DNA of 64,000 bases. It comes from Phocoena phocoena (Eukaryota > Chordata > Mammalia > Artiodactyla > Phocoenidae). Below are positions 1 to 10,550 of the stretch, in pieces. The notes beneath the pieces are model-generated. The model was not told the DNA's origin and searched no databases. It saw only the letters and a list, made by a program, of their open reading frames with translations. The stretch covers positions 49,548,885 through 49,612,884 of the forward strand of contig NC_089224.1 of assembly GCF_963924675.1 (NCBI RefSeq), read 5' to 3'. The position numbers and the translations under genes are program-made. Each line of letters begins with the position of its first letter. Within the stretch, counting starts at the first letter, position 1.

Positions 1-655
1 GGCTTCCAGGCATCCATTCCTTCTTTACTTGTCCTGCCACTACAAGTCATCAAAGAATCACACTTTTAGAGGAAAGCAGATTTTCTAAAGACGTTAAACT
101 GATTACAGCGCTTTTGTCTGGTCATTTGTTTTAGAGCTTTATGCATAGTTTCCATTCAAAATGCTCTTTAACCTGTCATGCTGTCAAATGGAGGGTATAG
201 GTAAAGACATGTGTTTGCATTTGTGTGTCAGCTTCTGACATTTGTATTTATTTGTACATATGCATTTTGTTTGTTCAAATAAATATTTCATCAGATGTAG
301 AGTACAGTAGGGAGACTCAGAGAAGGAGGTGGTATGATTCAAAAGCGAGTGAAATATTTCTCAATAAGACTTGGAATTCCAGCTTCTGGTTAATTGTAAA
401 TACGATCTGGAGGAAGGAGTAAGCACATCAGGGAGCTAAGGTCTGCATTTATCTTTTAATGTTATTGTTATACAGTTTACTGCATAAATAATTGAAATGA
501 TAATAATAACAATTTAGGGACCATTCACCTGTTGTGTGTGCTATATTTCATTGATATTCACTTTTCTGAACTGCTATAAATGAACGTTTTTTCAAATGGA
601 TAAAATTTGTTTTTAATTCATCCCACTTAAAAACACCCTTCAACATTTGTTCATT
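1..655. other. Unassigned AT-rich sequence
   Basis: I see no repeat consensus, splice-flanked exon or RNA gene here. The small open frame near 225-422 is AT-rich with no recognisable domain and is best read as chance. Confidence 0.5.
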
Positions 656-671
656 AAAAATCAACAGTCCT

Positions 672-776
672 TGGCCACTGAGCCTGCGCGTCCCGAGCCT
701 GTGCTCCGCAATGGAAGAGGACACAACAGTGAGAGGCCCGCGTACCGCAAAAAAAAAAAAAAAAAAAAAAAAAAAA
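672..776 (+). mobile_element. 5'-truncated CHR-2-like SINE, 5' half of a chimeric insertion
   Basis: The body begins at TGGCCACTGAGCCTGCGCG, so the tRNA-like head with both Pol III boxes is missing. It runs through the conserved GTGAGAGGCCCGCGTACCGC end into about 28 A residues. No TSD follows this A tract. L1 3'-end sequence follows directly, and the TSD (656-671, repeated at 932-947) encloses both pieces. This points to one insertion of a SINE-L1 hybrid. Confidence 0.88.
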
Positions 777-931
777 CAGTAATGCAACAAGGTCCTACTG
801 TATAACACAGGGAACTATATTCAATATCCTGTGATAAACCATAATGGAAAAGAATATGAAAAAGAATACATATATGTATAACTGAGTCAGTTTGCTGTAC
901 AGCAGAAATTAAACACAACATTGTAAACTAA
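777..931 (+). mobile_element. L1 3' end, 3' half of the chimeric insertion
   Basis: The piece carries the typical cetartiodactyl L1 3'-terminal features in order: AACAAGGTCCTACTGTATAA, CACAGGGAACTATATTCAAT, CTTTGCTGTACAGCAG-like sequence (here TTTGCTGTACAGCAG), then ACACAACATTGTAAACTA and a short A tail. It is only about 155 bp and has no ORF2. It sits directly after the SINE A tract and before the second TSD copy. Confidence 0.88.
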
Positions 932-947
932 AAAAATCAACAGTCCT

Positions 948-1277
948 AAAAATAAGCTTTTTCATGCTATCTTTATAAAGTTTGTTTTAAAACTACAAAT
1001 TTAATATATTACTAGGAAGAAAAAAGAAACCCTGAAAATTTAATGATACTAATTGAATCTGAATGGATATAGATTGCTGTGTTTATTCGAATGTTTGGCT
1101 ATATATTTAAGGCATAATTGAAAAATATAAAAGCTAAGAATATTAAGGTAATAATTTTCACAGGTGTAAGGGAAAGTAGTGATCAATGCAGGATTAACAT
1201 TTTCATACTCTGTGAGGAGAACTTTTCATTCTACCAAGTCATTATTCTTGGTTTAATAAATGAGCCATTATATTGAA
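948..1277. other. Unassigned AT-rich sequence
   Basis: There is no recognisable repeat or gene between the chimeric insertion and the L2 fragment that follows. Confidence 0.45.
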
Positions 1278-1372
1278 ATGAGTTCCTTGAGGGTATGCAT
1301 AATAACTCATTCATCTTTGTATACCAGAGTATGCACCATAGTAGATGCTCAAGAAACGTTTCTTGAATGATT
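1278..1372 (+). mobile_element. L2 (LINE2) 3'-end fragment
   Basis: The order is a 'ccttgagggtatgcat' stretch, then 'gtagatgctcaagaaacgtt', then 'tcttgaatga'. This matches the L2 3' terminus (gagggcagg ... gtaggtgctcaataaat ... ttgaatgaatgaa) at old-repeat divergence. A SINE follows about 12 bp downstream. Confidence 0.6.
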
Positions 1373-1384
1373 TCAATGAACACC

Positions 1385-1536
1385 AGTTTGCCCTTGCGGC
1401 TTGCGGGATCTTAAGTTGTGACATGCGGGATCTTTTAGTTGCGGCACGTGGGATCTATTGCCCCGACAGGGATCAAACCTGGGCCCCCTGCATTGGGAGC
1501 ACACAGTCTTAACCACTGGACCACCAGGAAAGTCCC
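1385..1536 (-). mobile_element. tRNA-derived SINE, older CHR-related copy
   Basis: Read on the minus strand the copy starts GGGACTTTCCTGGTGGTCCA and continues with a 'ccctgcattgggag' variant head and B-box-like GGTTTGATCCC. It ends in a degenerate body without a clear A tail. Similar TGAAC-type words flank it (about 1377 and 1537). The divergence and lost tail suggest an older insertion than the CHR-2 copies. Confidence 0.82.
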
Positions 1537-1577
1537 TGAACCCATTTCTATCTGATTCCAAAGCATGTGTTTTTTCC

Positions 1578-1735
1578 CACTTATTCACTCATAAATCCAC
1601 AAATACTTCAAAACATACTATGTGTCAGTCACTGTTCTAGTCACCAGAAACAGCAGCAAATAAAGTAGATAGTTTCTAACCTTGAAGAGTTTACATTCTA
1701 GTTGGGGCTAGAGAGACAATAAACAAATTCACAGT
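1578..1735 (-). mobile_element. L2 3'-end fragment (reverse)
   Basis: On the plus strand the copy shows the reversed L2 end: 'tattcactcataaatc', 'actatgtgtcagtcactgtt', 'gaagagtttacattctagt', 'agagacaataaacaaa'. That is the familiar order of this ancient repeat. It lies opposite in orientation to the L2 piece at 1278-1372. Confidence 0.75.
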
Positions 1736-1839
1736 GCAACATTGGTTTCCAATCTGTTTCAAAACTAGAGTTATTTGGGCATATCACAGAAATGGAATTA
1801 ATCTATTTTCTGAAATTCATAAATCGGGAGTTGTAAAAG

Positions 1840-2115
1840 TAGTGTGGGTGGAGCAAAGTGTAGTAAGGGACAAATAGTAGTAGGTGATTTCAGAGAGGTA
1901 GAGAGAGTCAGGTCGGGCCTTAGAGGCCATTGTAAGCACTTTGTTTCTCCTTAGGGAAAGATGGGAAGCGGAGGAGCCGTAAACCCTGGCTCACATTTAA
2001 AGAATTTAAAGAAGCAGGCAAGGGAACAAGAATGGCCAGTTGGAGGCTAGAGATGATGGTGGCAGGGACCAGTGTGGCAGCAGGGGAGGTAATGAAAAAT
2101 GGTTGGATTCTAGGC
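1840..2115 (-). repeat. Ancient interspersed repeat, family not assigned
   Basis: Phrases such as 'gagatgatggtggcaggga' and 'ggttggattctaggc' recall a common old mammalian repeat that often lies beside L2 ends. I could not assign a family. The open frame on the minus strand here has no recognisable domain. Confidence 0.35.
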
Positions 2116-2204
2116 AAAATTTGCGGATGGACTAATTAAACACTGCGTGCTTTTTGAGTAGTTGCAGTTATTCCCCATCGTCCTGGATTAGAATCATATT
2201 TTGG

Positions 2205-2305
2205 TAGCTTCCTTGCCTGTAAAATGGGAATGATTTTTAAGAACCCATCATGACAAATGTGCTTAGCATCATGCCTAGTACATAGTAAGCATTCAATAAA
2301 GATGA
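2205..2305 (+). mobile_element. MIR SINE, 3' half
   Basis: The core words 'tgtaaaatgggaatgat', 'gtgcttagcatcatgcct' and 'acatagtaagcattcaataaa' follow the MIR 3' half in the right order. The tRNA-like 5' half is absent. Confidence 0.7.
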
Positions 2306-3030
2306 TCTATCCTAGCAATTAACAAAGCTAATTGGATGGGGAACAAAGGCAGCTCTCTAAACACATGATCTGGAGCAGGTCACAAAGGCAGCCCAGGTTC
2401 AGGACTGCTCAGGAACCCAGGGGCTGGGTGGGCTGGCAAGGCCGGTGATGATGAACTGTACATCCACTATGAGGAGGACAGGAGTGAGGGAGGTAAGGAA
2501 AGAGAGAGAAAAGGGAAAGTGTGTGAGTGACATGATTTCTAAGAGGGCAAAGGTCCTCCAAGAACAAGTGTAGTGTCTGTTCTTGACCCTAAGGGCTGTG
2601 CAGACACAACTTACGTCTCCAGAAAGAGCTTGGGGAACTCTAAAACAGACCTAATTTACTGTGGGAGGGGGTCATTTTCAAACTGGGAAGTTTTAGATGA
2701 CTAATTTATGAGATGCAGGAAATAAATACTATAGAAAAAATTATAGGGGTATAGATCCCTTCATAAATTTAACCATGGCTGTGGGACATTTTGCGTGAGT
2801 GATTGGCTCTAACCTGACAATCGGGGGAGTTTTTATTAAAGCTACAGGAGTGTTTTGGTGAAATATTTGCTTTCTTATTCACCCTGTGTGAATTCCTATT
2901 CAATATAAGATAATCTTCAACAATAATTGAAAACGCCTGTTGATAGAATTAGTTCTGACTTACATTTTGATCATGCTTTTAATTAATTGTTAGCTAGATT
3001 TTTTAAATGATGAAATTAATATATGCTCAC
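2306..3030. other. Unassigned sequence
   Basis: This is mixed purine-rich and AT-rich sequence with no recognisable gene or repeat. Confidence 0.4.
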
Positions 3031-3330
3031 ACAAAAACTGCAAAGAAACCATAGAAAACTGTAAATGTCTCCTTCTCTGTCATGCAGTCCCCAATGTTTC
3101 TTGCTTCAGAGGTGCTACTATCACCAGTTTCTTGTGTATCTTGCCTGGAATGCTCTATGTACATACAAGTATATGTATACATATGTGCGTATATGTATAT
3201 ATGCATATATATGTGTATCTATATATATGCTTATATATGTATATAATTTTTACCCAAGCAGGAGAAGACAATTTGGCAATCTATTCTATTCATTTAACAA
3301 TATACAGGAGGTTGTATCAGTATAACCAGA
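3031..3330 (-). mobile_element. Old L1 3'-UTR-like fragment (reverse)
   Basis: The 'gcaaagaaaccatagaaaac' and 'tgccttgaatgc'-type stretches resemble an old L1 3' UTR read backwards. A (TATG)n tract interrupts it at 3166-3247. It is probably continuous with the stronger old L1 block at 3940-4650. The assignment is weak. Confidence 0.4.
3166..3247. repeat. TA/TATG-rich low-complexity tract
   Basis: About 80 bp of alternating TATATG, TATACA and TATGTA words form an imperfect dinucleotide/tetranucleotide microsatellite. Open frames crossing it are artefacts of the repeat. Confidence 0.85.
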
Positions 3331-3939
3331 CTTGCAAAAAGGTCTCCTAAAACTGAGGCCAAAATATAATAGTTAACAGTGAGAATTAGATTGGGACTTA
3401 ATCTTTAAAAAAGCCTAAAAATCATGAAAATTTATTTCTCATTTAAAAAATTAAATTAGATTATAATTGCAACCTTGTGGTATTTCTTAGAAGGAGAAAA
3501 TAAATCAAGTGTTCATGGCTAGAAGTGAGGGGATAGGTCCTTTTCCCCCTCAAATTGTATGATAGTTTAATATAATATCCTTCCACTCATATTTAATTTT
3601 CACGGCATTATCTAAGGACAGTCATTTGTACAAAGCTATTTCTGGGTTTTATCAGTTTTCCCAAGGATCTCAGTTAATTATTGTTTTTTTCTTCTTTTGT
3701 TGATTAGTCTAAGACTATCAGATCAACACTTGATGTGGGTAGGGTTTGAGCTGTTCTCATCATTTGATGGGCAGAGATAGCAAGGAAAGGTATTTGAGTG
3801 GCCAGTTACTTAGTGAATATTTTCACGTTATAATGATTTTTGCTTTACTTTGCAGTCTTGTTACTACAAGAATATGCACGTAATGATTAAAGAGAATTCC
3901 CTCTAGCCTTGGACATATAGAGCTATTTAGACTTCATAA
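3331..3939. other. Unassigned sequence
   Basis: AT-rich, with no repeat I can name. It lies between two blocks that look like parts of an old reversed L1, so it may be L1 sequence too decayed to recognise. Confidence 0.35.
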
Positions 3940-4650
3940 ATTTTCCTACTTTCTATGTAGGAGTGTTCCATCACTTTTAACCAATGCCTTACTGATGGAC
4001 AGGAAAGTTGTTTAAAGCTTTTTGAAAGTACAAACAATGCTGAAATGAGCATTCATACACACATATATTTGTACACAGGGCAAAAAAAGTAGGATATTTT
4101 TAAAAAGGAGTTGCCAAGTCAAAGGGTACTAGTATATTTTTTATTTTTCTAAATTCCACCAAACTGCCCTTTAAGTAGCTTCACTAATTTATCCTCCCAC
4201 CAACAATGCAAGAAAGGGCCTATTGATCACACCCTTGCCAACACTGGTTATTACCACAACTTTCTAATTTTTGCCAATCTGATGTTTTAAAACAAATCTT
4301 ATTGTTTATATCCTCATTTCTTGAATTATTAATAATGTTAAATCTGTTTTCTTTCCTTCTCTTTTCACCATTTTTATTTGTTTTTAGTAAGTTTCCTATT
4401 CATGTTCTTTATCTGCTTTTATAATTGAGTTATTCATCTTTTTGTATTCATTTATAAGATCTTCTTGCATATTAAAAAAATAGCCATTTGCTCTATGGAA
4501 TGCATATATTTTTCCTCAGTTTGTCATTTGTCTTTGACTTTGTTTTGAATGCTATTGTCATATAAATATTAAATTTTTATGTAGCAAAATTTAGCAGCCT
4601 TTCATTTATGGCTTCTGCATTCTTGTCATGTATAGTAAAACCTTCTCCAC
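3940..4650 (-). mobile_element. Old L1 3'-region relic (reverse)
   Basis: Words such as 'accaaactgccctttaa', 'cctcccaccaacaatgcaag', 'cttgccaacactggtta' and 'gtcatttgtctttgacttt' occur in the order expected for the 3' end of an old L1 read on the minus strand. No ORF2 frame survives. A SINE is inserted about 110 bp downstream. Confidence 0.65.
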
Positions 4651-4762
4651 TATACAACTGTTTTTTAATTCCACTGTGTTTTCTTCTAGAACTTCTATAT
4701 TTCACTTCTCTACGCACATTAAATATACTTGGAATAAGAGATCTTCAAAAATAATAGCTTTT

Positions 4763-4993
4763 GGGGCATCCCTGGTGGCGCAGTGGTTGGGAGTCCGCCT
4801 GCCGATGCACGGGACACGGGTTCATGCCCCGGTCCGGGAAGATCCCGCATGCCGTGGAGCGGCTAGGCCCGTGAGCCATGGCCGCTGAGCCTGTGCGTCC
4901 AGAGCCTGTGCTCCGCAACGGGAGAGGCCACAACAGTGAGAGGCCCGCGTACCGCAAATAAATAAATAAATAAATTTATTTTAAAAAATAAAT
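4763..4993 (+). mobile_element. CHR-2-like SINE, full length
   Basis: The copy runs from GGGGCATCCCTGGTGGCGCA through the GTACCGC end and a mixed (AAAT)n tail. The TSD AAATAATAGCTTTT is exact on both sides (4749-4762 and 4994-5007). An A box (TGGCGCAGTGG) and a B-box-like GGTTCATGCCC are present, so the head resembles a Pol III internal promoter. Several overlapping open frames here are SINE artefacts. Confidence 0.95.
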
Positions 4994-5007
4994 AAATAAT
5001 AGCTTTT

Positions 5008-5699
5008 TATAGCACTTGCAAGTTTGGACATAACCTTAAAACTAGGATGGGTCATCATTACGTCCCTGTCTTAAAAGGTAACTGTAGTAAACAGTGTAAA
5101 TGCCCTTGATTCCCTCTCTTCTGCCAACATGGAGAACATATGTACCCACTAAACTTGTCTGATTACAAATTATGACTGAAGGAATGAGGGAAGGGTTTTC
5201 GTATATACAAGTCAGCAGATGTTTTATAATGATTCTGTTAATATGAGCCTCAGGATTAGACTAGAACCAGTGTTACAGGTCAAGACTGAAGCTCATTGAC
5301 CAAGATACATGGGAAAGTTTGTGCAGCGCCTGCTGGCACAATACATAAATATCCAGATTTATTGCTCTCTATCTCCAGCACCGAATTTGCCCAAAGATTT
5401 ATGAAAGTTTCGGAAAACATGAAATTGAGATTTGTAAATATTTGAAGTTTACTTCTGAGATCTAAAAAGGCAGTAAGAAGGCTAGTAATAAATTCAAAAT
5501 AGAGGTTGGGGAATGCAGTCAGTTTGCAATTATAGGAATATAACTTAAGGAAGGAATCACAAACAATAAAATTTAATAATTTCACCCTTGGTTCATAAAA
5601 CACTGAGCTCCAACTGACATAAATTATTAGCCTGAGGAAAAAATGGAGGTAGGTGAATACGGATTGTCACAAAGGAGATTGTTGGTAGATTTGGCAACT
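5008..5699. other. Unassigned sequence
   Basis: A 107-codon minus-strand open frame spans 5280-5603. Its translation is rich in Phe, Leu and Asn with no recognisable domain, and no splice or promoter context supports it. I treat it as chance. Confidence 0.4.
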
Positions 5700-5713
5700 A
5701 GAATTGGAATCTC

Positions 5714-6096
5714 GGGCTTCCCTGGTGGCGCAGTGGTTCAGAATCTGCCTGCCAACGCAGGGGACATGGGTTCAAGCCCTGGTCCAGGAAGATCCCACAT
5801 GCCAAGGAGCAACTAAGCCCATGCGCCACAACTACTGAGCCTGCGCTCTACATCCCGTGAGCCACAACTACTGAGCCTGTGAGCCACAACTACTGAAGCC
5901 CGCATGCCTAGAGCCCATGCTCCACAACAAAGAGAAGCCACCACAATGAGAAGCCTGTGCACCGCAACGAAGAGTAACCCCCGCTCGCCACAACCAGAGA
6001 AAGCCCACGCGCAGCAACGAAGACCCAAAGCGACCAAAAATAAAATTAATAAATTAAAAAAAAAAACCAGTAAACTTTGTCAATTAAAAAAAAAAA
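5714..6096 (+). mobile_element. CHR-1-like long SINE with an extra 3' segment
   Basis: The copy has the GGGCTTCCCTGGTGGCGCAG head, then the long body with the repeated CACAACTACTGAGCCTG module, GAGAAGCC and CGCAGCAACGAAGACCC motifs, then an A-rich tail. After the tail come 19 non-SINE bases (6067-6085) and a second A tract. Only then does the TSD AGAATTGGAATCTC appear (5700-5713 and 6097-6110, exact). The extra bases therefore arrived with the SINE. Confidence 0.93.
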
Positions 6097-6384
6097 AGAA
6101 TTGGAATCTCTAATTCTTCTGAAAGGATGATTCTAGCAAGTCAGTAAAGGCCCAAAGCCTGTAAGAATTTTTACCAATCCAGTATACACAGTGTTCAGTG
6201 TCCTTGGCCCTAATTATAACTAATGACACCTTGGAAGTCCCTAAAAGTGACTTTAGCAGTTTGATCAGTTTTCCATTTTTTATTAATCAGGAGTCTAGTT
6301 CCTTCAGGAATCAATGTAGCTTTAAGGACTACAATGCTAAATCAATTTGCAGGGCTAATATTAGGCTTTATTTAAGAAAAGCAG

Positions 6385-6545
6385 TTATACCAGTGATGGG
6401 AATCTGGGCTTCAGAGTCAGGCAAAACTCATTTTCAAGTTCCACTTTGTGAGTTAGCAGCTGTATATCCTTGGCAAATAATTTAATTTCCCCATGCCTTG
6501 GTTTTCTCATCTTTAAAATGGAGTGATTAATAACTTCCAGGGACA
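6385..6545 (+). mobile_element. MIR SINE fragment
   Basis: 'gggcttcagagtcagg', 'gttagcagctgtatatcc' and 'ggttttctcatctttaaaat' match the MIR core and 3' part in order. The copy is diverged and has lost its 3' tail. Confidence 0.65.
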
Positions 6546-7325
6546 GATTCCATTGCATGTCCACTAAATGCAAAAATTCCACTACCGTCTTCTTCATTAA
6601 TATGCCAGGGCCACTTTTAACTGGCACTGGGCCTTCCAGTAATTTATGAAAATGCAACCCAATAGGCAAACTGCAAAGGGGTCCCCTTCCTCTGGACTGA
6701 CACAGCTGGGTCACACAGCTTGACGTGTTGGCTGTACAGAGTGCGGGCTATATTCCAGCTTCTGCAGGGCAGGTTCTGAATGGAACCCAAGTTTTGTTTA
6801 GTTCCTGGGCAGAGATTCCTTGATCTCAAGGAAAATAGGCCCAGTGTCTGGCCTAGGGATAAGCATGGTTGACCAATGAGATGAAGAAAGTCAGCTGGGA
6901 GCCTCCTTGATAAGGGGAAATTCAGGAGGAGAAAAGTTTTGTCCTCGTTCCTGATTTCGGATTTTGGAGGCAATCACATGATGACACAGTGCTCTAGGCT
7001 CTTGTGGTCATTATACAATCATGAATGGAAGAGCAAGAGACTTGATCTAGAGCCCTGGGACTAATGAGTTACCAAAACAATGCTCGTACTCTCCTCCTTC
7101 TGGACTTCCATGTGAGAACACTTCCCTGTTTGCTTAAGCCACTGTTAGTGAGCTCTTGTGCTGCTGAAAGCTCAAAGCTTTCCTAATTGATAAAGGACCG
7201 TACGTGCTATTATGGAAATTAAACGAGATGGTGTACTTAGCCCTCTAAGTCAGGAACGTAGAAAGGACTCAGGAATCAATGACTGCCTTGAAGATGGTGG
7301 TCATGCTGGAATAATCACGATCACA
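6546..7325. other. Unassigned sequence
   Basis: Two overlapping minus-strand open frames of about 109 codons occur between 6385 and 6973. The first partly overlaps the MIR. Neither has a recognisable domain or splice signals, so I do not call a gene. Confidence 0.4.
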
Positions 7326-7329
7326 TGAA

Positions 7330-7560
7330 GTGGGAGAACGGAAAGAGCTTGGGATTGAGACAAAACCACCTCAGTTTGAGTTTCTAGCTTTGTGTTTCAG
7401 GTAAATTACCTATCTGAGGGCTCAATATACTCATCTGTGAAAAAGACTTAATAACCCTACTTGTCTCACAGAATGGTTGTGAGGATCCAAAGAGAAGATA
7501 CACAAAAAGCTTTTTATAAACTGTGAAGTATGATACAGGGGTCAGTTATTGTTGTTGTAC
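7330..7560 (+). mobile_element. MIR SINE, nearly complete
   Basis: The copy contains 'aagagcttgggattgagac', 'caggtaaattacctatctga', 'tactcatctgtgaaaaaga' and 'ggttgtgaggatccaaaga' in MIR order. It ends near the 'cagttattgttgttg' 3' terminus. Confidence 0.75.
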
Positions 7561-9268
7561 CTTAGCCATCAGCTCCAAAGGCAGGATAAAAATTGCCCTC
7601 GAATTAGAGATACAAGTAATCATAAATGACTGAGTCTGATTTTAGACAAGGGTATTGAGTAATAAGAATTAAAAATAACTTTCAGTCTGTTTTAACCATA
7701 AACAAATCTCATGTTCATACCTGGGAACCTGAAGAAAGGCAATAAAATGACCTCCTAGACTGGGAAGGATGTGTTATTCCCCCACTCCCCCTATGGCTTC
7801 AGTGCACTATTAAAGAAAATTGGGCAATGAAAAAGAATGAGAAAATTTAAATTGGAAGGTGACACAGCAGAGAATAGATTATAGAAATGAAGGTCAACTA
7901 TTTTAGGGGGATTAAGGTATTTCATGGGGAGCTTAGTGGAGACAATGGCCTCAGAAAGGATCCAGGAAAGGGGACAAACTAGTTACCATTTCCTTTTTAG
8001 TATTCTCTGGCTCCATTTTTGGTGGACATTTCCAGTAGAGACAAGTGGGTTATGTGTCCCGAGCACACAGGACTGAGGCTTGCTTAGGCCCCACTCAGTA
8101 AGGGGTGCTATTTGATGGGTCTTCCCATTCTGCATAGTGTCCTTAAACACAAACATGCAAACTCCACAAAATACAATCAAGATGTATAAAAATTAGTTTG
8201 TATCTGGTATTTTATCTGTTGCTCCTCTCCACTAAAGCATTCATAAAACGTTTAGCCAAGAATGATTAAGAAAATGACTCCATGCCTCGTTTGGTATGAG
8301 TTTTTGTTTTGTCATCCTGATTCCAAGTAATTCAGCAATCCTGTGTCTCAAAATGCTCCAAATCCCACACGGATTTGGTTGTTTCCTTGTAACACAGTAG
8401 AGCCATGAATTACTGAGAAGCTTCTGACTAATTAACATTACTGGAAGTTCATATTTTAAAAAATAAACATCATCAAATGGAATTGTTTGGCTTTATTTCT
8501 GTTCCAATTTGCCAAGTTGGGAATTTATGTAAATTCAGGAGGTGGGCTGTTTCTGTAATGTGTATTCTCCATAACCAGGCTCCTACAATGGCCTGAAAAC
8601 TCAACTGATCTCAGCTGGATGGGGATTTATTGACAATCCCAGCTTTTTGTAGGAAAGAAACAACCTCTGGGTGAGTACTAATATCAGAGCATCTTTGCCC
8701 CTTAACCAAAAAATAAGTATTCTATGGTTAATCTTTGTGCTACATTTCTACCCCCACTAGGGGTTTGCTTTTTAATTATTTCATGCCCATTTCAACGTAG
8801 GCAGTGAAAGCAGACAGATTGGAGGGCTGTGTCTGGCACTATTGACAAGTTAAACGTTTAATTCTATAGAGAATGCCGACTTGCTCAACTAGCTCCGTTA
8901 ATTCTAGTCTATGGGTAAGTGTACATGGTAAGCTGCTGAGCTAAAGGCACCCCCATTTACAATGGTTGGAACAAAAAAGGCGTTTGTTTCTCTCTCAACC
9001 GTCCAGAAGTTGGGGGGCAGCTGTGCGCTGTAGGTGACTCTGACACCCACAACTTGTGACTTCCGCTTGTGGGTCGAAAGCGGTTGCCATAATTCTTCCC
9101 ATCTCACAGCCAGAGGGAAGACCTAGCCATTGTAAAGGCAAGACTTGGGAGTGGCTCCCATCACTCTTCCAGTAATCCCAGTGGCCAGAATGTAGTCTCA
9201 CCTAGCTGTAAGGGAGCTAGGTAAATGTGGAGCTGAGGACTCACCAATATGACCAGCTAAGATTCTAT
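7561..9268. other. Unassigned sequence
   Basis: This 1.7-kb stretch is one of the longer parts free of obvious transposable elements. Small open frames (for example 7983-8180 and 8904-9201, minus) lack recognisable domains. I see no CpG cluster or promoter. Confidence 0.4.
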
Positions 9269-9270
9269 TA

Positions 9271-9520
9271 CAGTGGGCCCCGGAGCAACACATCTTTGAA
9301 TTGCATGGGTCCACTTGTTCCAGCATTGTTTTCTTCAATAGTAGATACTACCATACAACAGGATCCATGGTTGGTCGAATTCACGGATGTGGAGGCACAA
9401 GAGGAACCGCGTATGTGGAGGAACCATATATATAGAAAGAGCCAACTATAAATTATTAGCAGATTTTTTCCTACTTGGAAGATCGGCACCCCTAACCCCA
9501 TGTTGTTCAAGGATCAACTG
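9271..9520. mobile_element. Tigger-like DNA transposon MITE, complete with TA target site
   Basis: The element is bounded by imperfect terminal inverted repeats. The left end is CAGTGGGCCCCGGAGCAACA; the right end read in reverse is CAGTTGATCCTTGAACAACA. A TA dinucleotide flanks each end (9269-9270 and 9521-9522), as expected for Tc1/mariner-type Tigger elements. The interior keeps 'gatccatggttggtcgaatt' and 'cggcacccctaacccc', both typical. It carries no transposase. Open frames across it are fortuitous. Confidence 0.88.
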
Positions 9521-9574
9521 TATTTTGGAAGAGAATGAATGCTGAGGAGTAACAGAAGTCTGCTACACTAGGTG

Positions 9575-9745
9575 TACTAGAATGAAACTTCCCAAACTTA
9601 AAGGTGAATATAAATTCCCTGAGCACCTTGCTGAAATGCAGTTTCTTCTCAGCAGGTCTGGGGTGGAACCTGAGACACTGTATTTTCTAAGAAGCTTCTA
9701 ATGCTTGAAGCCAATGCTTTGGTCTGTGGACTACACTGAGCAGCA
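9575..9745 (+). mobile_element. MER5A-like hAT MITE, degraded
   Basis: 'aacttcccaaacttaaa', 'tgctgaaatgcagtttct', 'caggtctggggtggaacctg' and 'gcttctaatgcttgaagcc' follow the MER5A order at considerable divergence. The ends are too decayed to show a TSD. Confidence 0.6.
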
Positions 9746-10317
9746 AGGAACTAGAAGCCTCTCTTGATTGCAAGGAACAGGGATTTCTTTAGATCACCTT
9801 AAAGGATCGTCTGCTGTCGGGAGGGCTGTGAAGATCAAGGCATCTCTTGGTATCTTGACTCCCTTTTGGCCACAGAGTATTTATCTTTCTTTGAATGTGC
9901 CGTTCTTCTGTCATACCAAACTGGATCATTCTCTACATGTTCTCTAGTCCAAAATCTGACAGAAACATTATTTGCTTAAGTTAGGCTGCAGGACTCCTCA
10001 ACCAAGTGCCATGATTTCGTGGGTCACCTGGCACCCTGTAAATGGTTCAATCAGTAGCCACATCAACACAAACAACCCTGATTTGGCTCCCCTGAGCAAC
10101 GAGCAGCGTAGGCATGGCAGCTTAAGCGACAGAGGAAGCCATACAGAAAACCATATATCGTTTCTTTACTTGGATATTGCAGCAAAGCACAGGAACTTAA
10201 TGCCTTGTGGAGGAAAAACTGAGAAATATCAGGATAACACATTTATACTTTGATATGATGGCATATAATTATTATAATTAGTAAATTCACTGTTTTCTAC
10301 TTACAGAAACAATAGAT
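9746..10317. other. Unassigned sequence
   Basis: Contains a 93-codon plus-strand open frame (9972-10253) with no recognisable motif. No repeat is identified. Confidence 0.4.
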
Positions 10318-10327
10318 GCACATTTTT

Positions 10328-10540
10328 TTTTTTTTTTTTTTTTTTTTGTGGTACGCGGGCTTTTCACTGTTGTGGCCTCTTCCATTGCGGAGCACAGGCT
10401 CCGGACGCGCAGGCTCAGCGGCCATGGCTCACAGGCCCAGCCGCTCCGCGGCATGTGGGATCCTCCCGGACCAGCGCACGAACCCGTGTCCCCTGCACCG
10501 GCAGGCGGACTCCCAACCACTGCGCCACCAGGGAAGCCCC
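10328..10540 (-). mobile_element. CHR-2-like SINE (reverse), full length
   Basis: A T-tract opens the copy on the plus strand, followed by the reversed SINE body, ending GCCACCAGGGAAGCCCC. The flanking TSD is GCACATTTTT (about 10318-10327 and 10541-10550). Four long overlapping open frames in both directions come from the CpG-rich SINE body. Confidence 0.94.
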
Positions 10541-10550
10541 GCACATTTTT

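Noticed and set aside
4763..4850. tRNA gene suggested by A- and B-box-like motifs
   Set aside because: The motifs are the tRNA-derived head of a SINE; body, tail and TSD are all present.
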